Positions 28,602 to 38,107 of a stretch of DNA of 64,000 bases are shown here, one piece after another. The stretch comes from Sulfolobus sp. A20 (lineage in GTDB: Archaea; Thermoproteota; Thermoprotei_A; Sulfolobales; Sulfolobaceae), in NCBI RefSeq assembly GCF_001719125.1, contig NZ_CP017006.1:1998384-2062383 (forward strand). Reading direction: 5' to 3'. The position numbers and the translations under genes were made by a program. The stretch's first letter is position 1; each line of letters starts with the position of its first letter. The notes beneath the pieces are model-generated. The model worked only from the letters and a program-made list of their open reading frames with translations, ran no database searches and was not told the DNA's origin.

Positions 28602-30233
28602 ATGAGAATTATTGTCAAAGAAGACTCTTTATATGATCCAAATGATGCAATAGAAGCTTTCTTAAAGCATATAAAATTTGAAAGGATTGTAGATATTCCT
28701 GTAGAGCAGGCTTTTTCTTTAATCCTAGCAGAAGATATAAAATCACCTATTGATTATCCTCCGTTTTCGAGATCAAATGTTGATGGTTACGCAATAAAAT
28801 CTTCATGCACCCCGGGGGTATTAGAAATAATAGGGAAGATAAGAATAGGAGAACATAAAAATATTCATCTTGATGAATGTAAAGCGGTTGAAGTAGATAC
28901 TGGGTCTATGATACCTTTAGGAAGTGATGCAGTAGTTAAAGTTGAAGAGGTTGAGGTTAAGGACAATAAAGTAGTTATATCAAAGAAGGTAAATTTTGGT
29001 TATAACGTTGGGTGGATTGGGAGTGACATACCAAAGGGAACATATGTAGTTAGAAAGGGGGAAAGGTTATCACATGAAGAAATCGCTCTTCTAGCTTCTT
29101 TAGGAATTGATAGAGTTAAAGTATATGATAAACTAAAAATATACTTAATAACAACTGGAGACGAATTAATACAACCCGGTAAAGCATTAATTGAAGGCAA
29201 GATATATGAATCTAATTCACATTATCTCGTATCTAGATTAAAGGAAAGATTTGAAGTAGTAGGTAGAGTATGGTTAAATGATGACCTAGATAAAATAAAG
29301 GATGAAATATTAAAAGCTACCGAGATAGCTGACGTAGTAATTTTGACAGGTGGAACTAGCGCAGGAGAGAGGGATTTTGTTCATAAAGCTATATTAGATT
29401 TAGGTAAGATAATAGTTCACGGGATAAAGATTAAACCTGGAAAACCTACAATATTAGGATTAGTGAAGGACAAGCCAGTGATAGGATTGCCGGGTAATGT
29501 TGTCTCTTCAATTGTAATCTTTGATAATATTGTGGTAAAGATTCTTGAAAATATTTACCCTGCTCGTAAAGAACAATTAGGTTTAGGGAAGTTAAAGGCT
29601 AAAATAGTATCTCATCTTAGAGCTGATAAGAATAGGGACACTCTGTTTCCAGTATACATATTTAAAGGGGTAGATGGCAATTATTATGCTCTTCCAATAA
29701 AGTTTGATAGTTATATGGTAGGTACTTTTGCACTATCAGAAGGATACGTTATGTTAAAAGCTGGTACAGAAGTAGAAGAAGGAAAAGAAGTTGAGGTTAA
29801 TGTAAAGAAATATGACGATTCGTTGACCATTATTGGTGAAGAGGAAAAGTGGTTTTTGGATTTAGATGCTAAGACTATTCTCTTAGGCTCCTTCCCTGGA
29901 TTAAAGGCCATTGAGTATAAGTTTGGAGACATTGCGATAATAAGTTCTTTATATGGAGATGTTAATGAATATGATAAGGTTATTAGGAGGGACATATTAT
30001 CAAATGGTAACGGTGAAGAAATAGGTTATGATGATTGGATTGGAATGAGTAAGTTGATAAAAAATCCCGTTGTAAAGTTAAAATCTCCCTCCTCTGTGTA
30101 CTCGTTATTAGGAAGAGCTAAGGTATTTGCGCCAAGCTCGTATATAAAAGGTGAAAAAGTATCAGAAGAGCGATTGTATTTAGTAGGGATTACAGAAAGG
30201 GGTAAGAAATTTATAAGTAATCTTAATATTTAG
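28602..30233 (+). CDS. moeA: molybdopterin molybdotransferase MoeA with C-terminal extension
   Basis: A 543-residue protein. Residues 1-400 are complete MoeA: DYPPFSRSNVDGYAI (active-site region), ITTGDEL, VILTGGTSAGERDFV and KPGKPTILGLVKDKPVIGLPGNVVSS. It inserts molybdate or tungstate into adenylated molybdopterin. About 140 further residues (from SLTIIGEEEK) form an extra alpha/beta domain ending in KFISNLNI. Some archaeal MoeA proteins carry a C-terminal periplasmic-binding-like domain, and this may be a short form. The MoaD-MoaE fusion is elsewhere in this window (49902). Confidence 0.92.
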   Translation: MRIIVKEDSLYDPNDAIEAFLKHIKFERIVDIPVEQAFSLILAEDIKSPIDYPPFSRSNVDGYAIKSSCTPGVLEIIGKIRIGEHKNIHLDECKAVEVDTGSMIPLGSDAVVKVEEVEVKDNKVVISKKVNFGYNVGWIGSDIPKGTYVVRKGERLSHEEIALLASLGIDRVKVYDKLKIYLITTGDELIQPGKALIEGKIYESNSHYLVSRLKERFEVVGRVWLNDDLDKIKDEILKATEIADVVILTGGTSAGERDFVHKAILDLGKIIVHGIKIKPGKPTILGLVKDKPVIGLPGNVVSSIVIFDNIVVKILENIYPARKEQLGLGKLKAKIVSHLRADKNRDTLFPVYIFKGVDGNYYALPIKFDSYMVGTFALSEGYVMLKAGTEVEEGKEVEVNVKKYDDSLTIIGEEEKWFLDLDAKTILLGSFPGLKAIEYKFGDIAIISSLYGDVNEYDKVIRRDILSNGNGEEIGYDDWIGMSKLIKNPVVKLKSPSSVYSLLGRAKVFAPSSYIKGEKVSEERLYLVGITERGKKFISNLNI

Positions 30234-30237
30234 CACT

Positions 30238-31179
30238 GTGGAATGTAGAAGAGCTATAGCCTATTCAAGTTCAGCTAATTTAGGAGCTGGCTTTGACATC
30301 TTATCTATGGCACATACGGCTTTCCATGATATTGTAGAAGTCCAAATTGAAGATAGTACTAATAGAGAAATAGAGATTATTTCAGTTAATAACCCAAGCA
30401 TACCTACAGAAATCGATAAGAACTCAGCAATGTACCCTATGAAAAAACTTCTTGAAGATAAAGGGATAAACGTCAAAGTTAGGGTTAAAATAATAAAAGG
30501 AGTACCAGAGGGTTTAGGCTTAGGTAGTAGCGGTGCATCAGCGTCTGCAGGTGTAGTAGCATTAAATGATTTGTTAAATCTTAACCTTTCTAAAGAAGAA
30601 TTAGTCAAGTATGCAATGTATGGCGAGGAAGCAGTGTCTGGCTCACCACATCCAGACAATGTTTCAGCGAGCATATTTGGTGGGGTCGTTTCTGTTATCT
30701 CTGTTAACCCTGTAAAAGTTGTAGATATACCTGTTAATTACAATTTTGATATTTTATTATTTATTCCACAAAATTTAAAAATAGCCCAAAAGACTAAGAA
30801 AGCTAGAGAGATGATACCTAGAACAATAAGCCTTAGTGATTATATCTTAAATTCGAGAAGCCTATCCTCACTAATTCTTGGGTTTGTGAGGGGTAGTAGA
30901 GATTTAATTAGACTAGGATTGAATGATGAGATAGTAGAAAAGTCTAGATTACCATTATTTCCACATTACCCTAAAATTAAGGAGATAGCATTAAAAAATA
31001 ACGCGATAGGTGCATGTGTAAGTGGGGCTGGACCTTCTATCCTAGTCTTAACGGATGAATTGACCGATGAAAATAAAATTGTAAATGAGGGAGTTAAAAC
31101 TTGTAAAGAATTTGGTATAGATTGTAATATAATAAAAGCAAAGATAGCAGGAGGTGTTAAGGTTGAGAGATGCAACTAA
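30238..31179 (+). CDS. thrB: homoserine kinase (GHMP family)
   Basis: A 313-residue GHMP kinase. The N-terminus YSSSANLGAGFDILSMA, the ATP loop GVPEGLGLGSSGASASAG, and the C-terminal motif IGACVSGAGPSILVL are typical of ThrB, which phosphorylates homoserine on the way to threonine. The start is GTG 30238, four bases after the moeA stop. It overlaps the following Met/Cys PLP enzyme by 17 bases, linking threonine and methionine branches from homoserine. Confidence 0.93.
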   Translation: MECRRAIAYSSSANLGAGFDILSMAHTAFHDIVEVQIEDSTNREIEIISVNNPSIPTEIDKNSAMYPMKKLLEDKGINVKVRVKIIKGVPEGLGLGSSGASASAGVVALNDLLNLNLSKEELVKYAMYGEEAVSGSPHPDNVSASIFGGVVSVISVNPVKVVDIPVNYNFDILLFIPQNLKIAQKTKKAREMIPRTISLSDYILNSRSLSSLILGFVRGSRDLIRLGLNDEIVEKSRLPLFPHYPKIKEIALKNNAIGACVSGAGPSILVLTDELTDENKIVNEGVKTCKEFGIDCNIIKAKIAGGVKVERCN

Positions 31180-32293
31180 ATCTGTTAAAGAAGATATTGA
31201 TGATTCAGCCAAAGCAATAACTACTCCTATTTATCAAACCACTGCTTATCTTTACCCTGAAGGTGAGAAATACAGATATTCAAGGGAGGCAAATCCGACA
31301 GTATTAGAACTTGCAAAGAAAATAGCCGAGTTAGAAGGAGCAGAACAAGGTGTAGCATTTTCGTCCGGGATGGGGGCAATATCAACTGTCAGTTTATCCT
31401 TACTCAAGCCTAATGCTAATGTTTTGATTCATCGTGACATGTTTGCTAGAACATATAAGTTTTTTATGGACTTTGTGAGAAGTTGGGGAGTTAACGTCGA
31501 TTCATCATTACCAGGGAATCAAAATCTTATTGAAATGGCAAAATCTAAGAAGTATAATCTAATATTCATAGAAAGCATATCTAATCCACTATTAAGAGTA
31601 ATTGATATTCCAGAGTTGTCGAAAATTGTAAGAGAATACAATGGAATCCTAGTGGTTGACTCAACTTTTGCTACTCCAATAAATCAAAAACCACTGGAAT
31701 TGGGTAGTACAATAGTAATTCACAGCGCGTCAAAATTTCTGGCTGGACATAATGACGTAATAGCAGGGCTTGCGGCAGGTTATTCTGAGTATTTATCTGT
31801 TATAGATCAGATGAGGAGAACGTTAGGTACTTCTCTCGATCCTCATGCAGCATATCTTACTCTACGTGGTATTAAGACGTTAAAAATAAGAATGGATGTT
31901 ATAAATAGAAATGCTGAACAAATTGCTGAGTTCTTAGAAGGTCATTCAAAGGTAAAACGTGTATATTATCCTGGTCTGAAGACCCATATGGATCATGAAA
32001 TAGCTAGAAGAGTATTGAAGGGATTTGGTGGTGTTATTAGTTTTGAGATAAAGGGCGGTGGAGAAGAGGTAATGAAGGTCATGAAGTCTTTAAAGATAAT
32101 AATCCCAGCTCAAACATTAGGTGGGGTTAATTCAATAATATCTCAACCATCCACAATGTCCCACAGAAGCTTAACTGTTGAAGAGAAGAAGGTTGTAGGA
32201 ATTACTGACTCTCTCCTAAGATTATCAGTTGGTATAGAAGACGTTAATGATTTGATTGAAGATTTAGATAGAGCACTTAATAGTATTACATAA
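31163..32293 (+). CDS. cystathionine gamma-synthase/lyase family PLP enzyme
   Basis: A 376-residue Cys/Met-metabolism PLP enzyme. YRYSREANPTVLELAKKIAELEG and FSSGMGAIS bind the phosphate of PLP, VVDSTFATP contributes the PLP-ring aspartate, and HSASKFLAGHND carries the PLP lysine. It probably makes cystathionine or homocysteine from an activated homoserine, though lyase activity is possible. I choose TTG 31163 because GGAGGTG lies six bases before it; GTG 31154 would overlap that ribosome site. It overlaps thrB. Confidence 0.88.
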   Translation: MRDATKSVKEDIDDSAKAITTPIYQTTAYLYPEGEKYRYSREANPTVLELAKKIAELEGAEQGVAFSSGMGAISTVSLSLLKPNANVLIHRDMFARTYKFFMDFVRSWGVNVDSSLPGNQNLIEMAKSKKYNLIFIESISNPLLRVIDIPELSKIVREYNGILVVDSTFATPINQKPLELGSTIVIHSASKFLAGHNDVIAGLAAGYSEYLSVIDQMRRTLGTSLDPHAAYLTLRGIKTLKIRMDVINRNAEQIAEFLEGHSKVKRVYYPGLKTHMDHEIARRVLKGFGGVISFEIKGGGEEVMKVMKSLKIIIPAQTLGGVNSIISQPSTMSHRSLTVEEKKVVGITDSLLRLSVGIEDVNDLIEDLDRALNSIT

Positions 32294-32333
32294 TATTGAA
32301 AAATATTTTTAAATTAGTCTTCTTACTAAAATA

Positions 32334-32498
32334 TTAAAATACTAGCTTTGGATACAATACGGTTGAAACGAATTTATTCGGTTGCAAGTCTAACATTAGA
32401 TGTATACAATCTAATAGATGCTTGACAAAATCCTTCATTATCTTTTTAGATTCAACTGATCTATCTTCATGAGACAAAACGACTAAATAATCTACTGA
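32334..32498 (-). pseudogene. possible gene remnant, 54 codons without start
   Basis: Within the 266-base gap after the PLP enzyme, the minus strand has an open frame directly after a TGA. It reads SVDYLVVLSHEDRSVES, then KKIMKDFVKHLLDCI and DLQPNKFVSTVLYPK, and ends in TAA. Composition is protein-like but no start or ribosome site is present. It may be the tail of a lost gene. No family is recognised. Confidence 0.3.
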
Positions 32499-32559
32499 TC
32501 AATTGATTGAGCTCTAAAGCCAAGTAGTTAGATGTATAGTAATTCCTCCTTAAATTCTA

Positions 32560-32874
32560 CTACAATATAGTTCTTATCTCACGTTTTAGTTCATCTTCCA
32601 ACATATGTTTTATTTCATTTCTATGAATTCTTGTTAAGTGTAAATATAATCCTTTCTTAGTAAATGGTCCCCTATTACATAATTTACAGTAAAGTAGATT
32701 GTTATTTTCATAAGACAACCAAAAAGAAACTTTATCTATCGAATTTAAAGCTATTTTTTTAGACGATATTCCAACTAATCTTACTACCTCTTCGTCTTTT
32801 ACTGGCATTTTGCATGCTTTTTTCACTGTGCTATCTATTAGCTTCTCAGCTGTTATTGAGATCCCACTATCCAT
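32560..32874 (-). CDS. small protein with one C2H2 zinc finger
   Basis: A 104-residue protein. The C-terminal half contains C, two residues, C (YCKLCNRG), twelve residues, then H, three residues, H (HLTRIH): a classical C2H2 finger, uncommon but known in Sulfolobales and their viruses. The N-terminal half (EEVVRLVGISSKKIA) is helical. A role in nucleic-acid binding is inferred. ATG 32874 lies inside the end of the upstream 180-residue gene (22-base overlap), so the two products are likely made together. Confidence 0.75.
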   Translation of the reverse strand: MDSGISITAEKLIDSTVKKACKMPVKDEEVVRLVGISSKKIALNSIDKVSFWLSYENNNLLYCKLCNRGPFTKKGLYLHLTRIHRNEIKHMLEDELKREIRTIL

Positions 32875-33395
32875 TTTTCATCCCATAAAGCTGAAATTCC
32901 GATGGCAACAGCTAATAATGATATAAGTCTATTAGCCCTTTTCTCTACGTCTATGAAATTGAAAAACATTCGTACGTCATTTAAATCTATACCTAATGCC
33001 CTAAATATTTTCTCAGTATTTGCCTCTAGTTCAATTATGTTCACACTATCTATAACGTTATGGTCAAGCTTCTTTTTAATATCAACCACAGAATCTAGAA
33101 TTTTACCTAACTCATCCTCATCGATGTTTCTGAAAATTTTCGTTATGTTAACCTTGATTTTTGATCCTATTACCTCAGCCATACCGGGTGAATAGTCTAT
33201 GGGGGATATTTTAGATATCCACAAATCAACATATCTTCTCACGGTTTCCTTTATATCATCACTTTCCCCCTCTAGCTCAATTACAACGGATGCAGCAGCC
33301 AATATGTGGGCCAATGCTTCTCCTACCCTTAGCTCTTCTTCAACGTAATCTGTCAAGTTATTTGCAATATTTTTTGAATCAGCTTCTATACTCAA
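32853..33395 (-). CDS. hypothetical helical protein paired with the zinc-finger gene
   Basis: A 180-residue, mostly helical acidic protein (ADSKNIANNLTDYVEEELRV..., IDEDELGKILDSVVDIKKKL...) without recognisable motifs or membrane segments, though a C-terminal stretch (LISLLAVAIGISALW) is hydrophobic. It overlaps the downstream C2H2 gene by 22 bases in another frame. I do not recognise a family; it looks specific to Sulfolobales. Confidence 0.65.
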   Translation of the reverse strand: MSIEADSKNIANNLTDYVEEELRVGEALAHILAAASVVIELEGESDDIKETVRRYVDLWISKISPIDYSPGMAEVIGSKIKVNITKIFRNIDEDELGKILDSVVDIKKKLDHNVIDSVNIIELEANTEKIFRALGIDLNDVRMFFNFIDVEKRANRLISLLAVAIGISALWDEKWIVGSQ

Positions 33396-33536
33396 AGTTA
33401 TCCCTAGTTATCATGTTTGGTGAATATAAATATGAGAGAGATTTCAGATAATACCATTTAATTCAAGACATATATTTCCGTAAAATAATACGTCTTAGGT
33501 AAAAGTATAAAGCGGAGAAACTTTTAAAAGAATTTC

Positions 33537-34544
33537 ATGAAGGCTTTCGTATTTGGTATTGGTGGAGGCGGAGATGCTGTATCTGCGTTGGTAGCGTATT
33601 CTTATCTTAGAAAATTAGGTTATGAAGTAATTTTAGGCTCAATAATCTGGGAACGCTATATAGAAGATCCATTGCCTGGACCAATTTGTTTTGAGGATAT
33701 GGTTAACGCCAATATGGTAAATGAGTGCATTTATGAAGTTAGTCCAATGTCCTACGCTATAAGGGGAGGTAAGAAAGTAATTCCGCAATTGGTCAGACTT
33801 TTAAATTCTCTAAAAATTCCTAAGGGTTATGGAATATGCAATAGAGGTGGAGATATAGGTCTTTATAAATGTTTAAAGGACTTTATTTTAAAAAATGACA
33901 TTGATCTAATAGTGGGCGTTGATGCAGGAGGGGATGTGCTAGCAAAAGGTTGTGAGGAAACTTTAGGAAGCCCTTTAATAGACTTTATATCTCTGTCAGC
34001 TTTAGTTAAGCTCAAGCAAGAAGGTTATCAAGTAGTCTTAGGAGTAATAGGTAGTGGGAGTGATGGAGAGTTACCATATGACTATTTTCTTAAGAGGATA
34101 AGCGAGATAGCCTCGTTAAATGGACTCATGGATATTAAAGGATATGACGAGGAATCGGCAGAGTTAGTTGAAAGAGTGCTTAATGAAGTTAATACTGAAG
34201 CTTCAAGAATTCCTTACTATGCTTTTAAAGGAGCTTACGGAGAAGTTAATATAAGGAACGGAACTAGGAAAGTGTTCGTTTCACCCATATCAGCAGTGAT
34301 GTTTTTCTTAGATCCCATTAAGATAGCAAATACTACAATACTTTATGAGATAGTTAAGAATTCAATAAATATAGAGGAGGCGAATAAAAAATTAAACGAG
34401 GTAGGTATTTATACAGAATATAATTTTGAAATAGACCTATATCGAAAATACGGTATGGATTCCTCAAAGGTTTCTGGAGAAGAAGTTATCAGTATTAGAG
34501 AAGAGGGGAAGAAGAGATTAGGTGGTATTAGAATAAAGTGCTAA
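33537..34544 (+). CDS. DUF1152 family protein
   Basis: A 335-residue protein beginning VFGIGGGGDAVSALVAYSYL, a glycine-rich Rossmann-like nucleotide loop, with IVGVDAGGDVLAKGCEE and LGVIGSGSDGELP further on, all features of DUF1152. The biochemical role is not known; the fold suggests binding of a nucleotide or phosphorylated ligand. AAGTATAAAG at 33503-33512 is a TATA box 29 bases before the ATG, so the mRNA is leaderless. Length is normal for the family. Confidence 0.8.
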   Translation: MKAFVFGIGGGGDAVSALVAYSYLRKLGYEVILGSIIWERYIEDPLPGPICFEDMVNANMVNECIYEVSPMSYAIRGGKKVIPQLVRLLNSLKIPKGYGICNRGGDIGLYKCLKDFILKNDIDLIVGVDAGGDVLAKGCEETLGSPLIDFISLSALVKLKQEGYQVVLGVIGSGSDGELPYDYFLKRISEIASLNGLMDIKGYDEESAELVERVLNEVNTEASRIPYYAFKGAYGEVNIRNGTRKVFVSPISAVMFFLDPIKIANTTILYEIVKNSINIEEANKKLNEVGIYTEYNFEIDLYRKYGMDSSKVSGEEVISIREEGKKRLGGIRIKC

Positions 34545-34575
34545 ATTTTTATTTTTACTAATTCCTAATATTGCT

Positions 34576-35115
34576 ATGGATCCTATTCATGAGATACTGA
34601 CAAACTATGAGTTTGATGAAGAGGAGATAAACTATGCGTTGATGAGAGCAAAAGGGATCATTATTGGGTTTGCAATGGAATATAGAGCGAGAAAAGTCTT
34701 ACAGCAATTTAATTTTGAAAACATAAAGTCAGTTGATATGCCAACGCATGATATTGAAGCGTATAAGGATGGTGTGAAGTATTATGTTGAAGTAAAAGCA
34801 AGCAAGAAATCGCCTACTAGGGAATATAGTGCGTATAAGATAGCTATGATAGCTTTGTTAGATGGTATACATTTAACATTAACGATGATACCTAAACCTA
34901 ATCTATTAGTTACCGAGGAAATCCTCAGTGAACCTAAGAGAATATTATATAGGTTCTTTAGGCTCCTTTACGCTAAGCAGTATGATGAAATTAAGGTATT
35001 TTTAGAGAACGAAAAGAATAGAGAGGTCTTAAGCTCTTATTATACTGTAATAAAAAGCTTCAGCGATAAGTATAATTTACCATTAGCTGGGGAACTAATA
35101 AAACCTAATTTGTAA
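34576..35115 (+). CDS. PD-(D/E)XK nuclease-like protein
   Basis: A 179-residue protein. After a helix with Glu (GFAMEYRARKVLQQF), residues about 53-75 read VDMPTHDIEAYKDGVKYYVE then VKAS: the Asp, then E-V-K arrangement of restriction-endonuclease-like folds. The C-terminal part is helical. Archaeal proteins of this type include Holliday junction resolvases and small restriction-like nucleases, but this is not a canonical Hjc or Hje. Activity is inferred from the motif only. It lies 31 bases after DUF1152. Confidence 0.65.
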   Translation: MDPIHEILTNYEFDEEEINYALMRAKGIIIGFAMEYRARKVLQQFNFENIKSVDMPTHDIEAYKDGVKYYVEVKASKKSPTREYSAYKIAMIALLDGIHLTLTMIPKPNLLVTEEILSEPKRILYRFFRLLYAKQYDEIKVFLENEKNREVLSSYYTVIKSFSDKYNLPLAGELIKPNL

Positions 35116-35231
35116 TATTTTAGGTAATAATGGGAAAATGTTGACTACCCAAGAGTATTGAAGTGAGAAACTTTAACTGTGAAGTTTTATGTTTAAAAAA
35201 TTTAAAAGCTATAAGTAAAAACAAATATAGT

Positions 35232-36416
35232 ATGAATGAGAACGTTTATATTGTTTCAGCTGTTAGAACGCCGATAGGAAAATTTGCTGGGTCATTAAAA
35301 GATTTATCGCCAGTCGATTTAGGGACGATAGCTATAAAGGAAGCTTTAAAGAGAGCCAACGTCTCTCCAGAAATGGTCAACATAGCCATCATGGGAAATG
35401 TGCTAAGAGCCGGACACGGACAAGATATAGCTAGACAGTGTGCGATAAGGGCTGGAATACCATATGAGATAGACGGGTTTTCAACAGATATGGTGTGCTC
35501 TTCGGGCATGATGAGTGTAATAATTGCATCCCAAATGATAAGGAGTGGTGATGCTGATATCGTAGTAGCTGGAGGAACTGAAAGTATGAGTCAAGCTATG
35601 TTTGCTGTTAGAGCAGATGTAAGATGGGGGGTTAAGATGTTAATGGAAAAAAAGCTAGATTTAATTGATACTATGCTAGTTGATGGATTAACTGATCCAT
35701 TTAATATGAAGCTAATGGGACAAGAGGCTGACATGGTAGCTAAGTCACGAAACGTTTCCAGAAAAGAATTAGATGAGGTAGCTTATCAAAGTCATTTAAG
35801 AGCGTATGAGGCTACACTTAAGGGTTATTTCAAATCTGAAATAGTTGAAGTAAATGTGAATGGAAAAATTATAGATAGAGATGAGGGTATTAGACCAGAT
35901 ACCTCGTTAGAAAAACTTTCAAAATTATCTCCAGCTTTCAATCCAGATGGTGTACATACTGCAGGAAATTCTTCTCAAATTTCTGACGGTGCTTCGGCAT
36001 TAGTGATTATGAGCGAAAAAGCTGTAAAGGAATTGAAAGTTGAGCCTATTGCTAAAATATTGGGTTATAGTTGGACTGGGATAGAAAGTTGGAGATTTAC
36101 TGAGGCTCCTATTTATGCAATTAAGAAATTATTAAATAAACTGAAAATGGAGGTAAATGATTTTGATTATTTTGAAAATAACGAGGCATTTGCCATAAAT
36201 AATGTGCTTGTTAATAGATACTTAGGAATACCTTATGATAGACTAAACGTGTTTGGTGGGGCAATTGCAATAGGTCATCCAATAGGTGCTAGTGGGGCTA
36301 GAATTATTACAACTTTAATTAATGTATTATCTAAGATGAATGGAAAAAGGGGAATTGCAAGCATATGTCATGGAATTGGAGGAGCTACGGCAATGGCGAT
36401 AGAGCTTATGATTTAA
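35232..36416 (+). CDS. acetyl-CoA acetyltransferase (thiolase)
   Basis: A 394-residue thiolase from ATG 35232 (MNENVYIVSAVRTPIGKF). The nucleophile lies in DMVCSSGMMS, the conserved histidine in GGAIAIGHPIGASGAR, and the second cysteine in SICHGIGGATAM. NNEAFA replaces the usual NEAFA loop context. It interconverts acetoacetyl-CoA and two acetyl-CoA, feeding the mevalonate route to archaeal lipids or fatty acid breakdown. A longer frame from 35163 includes the TATA box TTTAAA (35201-35206), so the shorter start is right. Full length. Confidence 0.93.
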   Translation: MNENVYIVSAVRTPIGKFAGSLKDLSPVDLGTIAIKEALKRANVSPEMVNIAIMGNVLRAGHGQDIARQCAIRAGIPYEIDGFSTDMVCSSGMMSVIIASQMIRSGDADIVVAGGTESMSQAMFAVRADVRWGVKMLMEKKLDLIDTMLVDGLTDPFNMKLMGQEADMVAKSRNVSRKELDEVAYQSHLRAYEATLKGYFKSEIVEVNVNGKIIDRDEGIRPDTSLEKLSKLSPAFNPDGVHTAGNSSQISDGASALVIMSEKAVKELKVEPIAKILGYSWTGIESWRFTEAPIYAIKKLLNKLKMEVNDFDYFENNEAFAINNVLVNRYLGIPYDRLNVFGGAIAIGHPIGASGARIITTLINVLSKMNGKRGIASICHGIGGATAMAIELMI

Positions 36417-36471
36417 ATCAAGTAATTTTTTATGCGTAATATACTATCTACTAATGTAGGTGGTTATGTAA

Positions 36472-36798
36472 TTGCCTAAAAAGGATAGAGCGCAACAGCC
36501 TTCAAATAGAGACGTTCCTATGCCAACAGAGGGAGAAACTATATGTGTCGTTAAAAAGATGCTAGGCGGGGATCATCTCATAGTATTATGTATGGATGGA
36601 AAAGAAAGACTAGCTAGAATACCAGGTAAAATAAGGAAAAAAGTTTGGATGAAAGAAGGTGATGTGGTTTTAGTAGGAATTTGGGATTTTCAACCAAACC
36701 GTTGTGACATAGTGCATAGATATGAGAATGATGAAATAAAGAGGCTAATAAATGAAGGAGTAATATCAAGAGAAGTTATAGATCAACTAAGAGGATAA
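36472..36798 (+). CDS. eif1a: translation initiation factor aIF1A
   Basis: A 108-residue S1-like OB-fold factor ([52 protein letters not shown]), almost identical to other Sulfolobus aIF1A. It binds the small ribosomal subunit A site and helps start-codon selection. The start is TTG 36472 with GGTGG upstream. It heads an operon with RIO1 and the Dim2-like KH protein, an arrangement linking initiation with small-subunit maturation that is common in archaea. Confidence 0.97.
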   Translation: MPKKDRAQQPSNRDVPMPTEGETICVVKKMLGGDHLIVLCMDGKERLARIPGKIRKKVWMKEGDVVLVGIWDFQPNRCDIVHRYENDEIKRLINEGVISREVIDQLRG

Positions 36799-36800
36799 AA

Positions 36801-37562
36801 TTGGTCGGAATCGATAAAAAGACTAAGGAGGAGAAGAAACTTAAAGACGAGGATCTATTTAAAGTAGTAGATTCCACGATTGATTCTAGAACTTATTTCA
36901 ATTTAATCCAAATTGCCCGTCGTTTAAATATAGAAGCATATTTTGGAGCTATTTCATCCGGCAAAGAGGCTAGAATTTATCCTGCCAAGACGATTGAAGG
37001 TAAATATTATGCTATAAAAATATACTACACATCGACTGCCCAAAGCAAAAGAGCAATAAAGAAATACACTGAGGGGGATATAAGGTTCAAGGATGTCAAA
37101 ATTAGTAATACTAAGCAATTAATAAATACCTGGGCTCGCAAGGAGTACAAGAATCTTAGTAAGATGTATCAAGCTGGAGTAAGGGTTCCAAGACCAATCA
37201 TGGTATATGAGAATATATTAGTAATGGAGTTTATTGGCGAGAACGGATTGAGAGCACCTCTTCTTAAGGAGCTAGGTGACGAAGAAATAACTGAGGGTCT
37301 ATATGAAGATTTGATATCCCAAATACATATCATGGTTAAAAGAGCGTTATTAGTACATGGGGATTTAAGCGAGTATAATGTGATGGTATTTAATGAGAAA
37401 TGTTATATTATTGACGTAAGTCAAGCAATATCGATTGACCATGATGAGGCATTGAAATTGCTAGAGAGAGACATTGAGAACATAAATAACTTTTTTGAAA
37501 GCAAGGGAATAAATATAAAGCCTAAAGAAGAGATAATATTAAGCCTAATTTCTGGGGAATGA
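36801..37562 (+). CDS. rio1: RIO1-type atypical protein kinase
   Basis: A 253-residue RIO kinase. SSGKEARIYPAK is the RIO1 nucleotide loop (usually STGKEA), YAIKIYYTS holds the ATP-binding lysine, LLVHGDLSEYNVMV is the catalytic loop, and CYIIDVSQA is the metal-binding motif. RIO kinases work as ATPases in late small-subunit ribosome maturation. The TTG start lies two bases after aIF1A and the stop overlaps the KH gene by four bases. Size is normal for archaeal RIO1. Confidence 0.95.
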   Translation: MVGIDKKTKEEKKLKDEDLFKVVDSTIDSRTYFNLIQIARRLNIEAYFGAISSGKEARIYPAKTIEGKYYAIKIYYTSTAQSKRAIKKYTEGDIRFKDVKISNTKQLINTWARKEYKNLSKMYQAGVRVPRPIMVYENILVMEFIGENGLRAPLLKELGDEEITEGLYEDLISQIHIMVKRALLVHGDLSEYNVMVFNEKCYIIDVSQAISIDHDEALKLLERDIENINNFFESKGINIKPKEEIILSLISGE

Positions 37563-38107
37563 TAATCTTGTTCGTGACTGTAGAGGATGAGAAATTAGAA
37601 AATGTTAAAAAAATTATAAACAAATTGGAAGAACTTACGGATACTAAGATAGAGTATAACGAGGTCACTAAGGCCTTTAATATTATACCAAAGGGGCAGA
37701 ATTCTTATGACGCCTTTAAGGCTATATCTGTAATAAGAGCTATAGGTTTAGGTTTCTCTGAGGATATCGCCTTTAAACTATTAAGTGACGAGTATACAAT
37801 TGAGGTGATTGATCTTAAAAATTACGTGGGTAGCGATCCAAATACGCTTAGAAGAGTTAAGGGAAGGGTTATTGGAGAAAAAGGAAAATCCAAGAAGATA
37901 ATACAAGAGTACACTGGAGTCTACATATCCATATATGAACATTACATTGGAATCCTTGGAGTATATGATCAAGTGAAAATAGCAAGAAGTGCTATAGAGC
38001 TACTAATATACGGTAAAGAACACAGTACTATATATAAGTTTTTAGAAAAGGCAGAGAGAGAATTAATATCATCAAAGGTCTCTAGTTTAACGAGAAAGAA
38101 GTTATAA
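37559..38107 (+). CDS. KH-domain protein, Dim2/Pno1-like
   Basis: A 182-residue protein with two KH units; GRVIGEKGKSKKIIQEYTG is the GxxG loop of the second. Archaeal Dim2 binds the 3' region of 16S rRNA and assists initiation or maturation with RIO1 and aIF2. The operon aIF1A-RIO1-Dim2 fits that role. Its last six bases overlap the convergent methylthiotransferase gene. Confidence 0.88.
   Translation: MIILFVTVEDEKLENVKKIINKLEELTDTKIEYNEVTKAFNIIPKGQNSYDAFKAISVIRAIGLGFSEDIAFKLLSDEYTIEVIDLKNYVGSDPNTLRRVKGRVIGEKGKSKKIIQEYTGVYISIYEHYIGILGVYDQVKIARSAIELLIYGKEHSTIYKFLEKAERELISSKVSSLTRKKL

Noticed and set aside
32455-32500. CTGA...ATGAGA...CTGA arrangement resembling half of a C/D sRNA
   Set aside because: There is no box C at the right distance and no convincing guide target. 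The same bases read as a protein-like frame on the minus strand.
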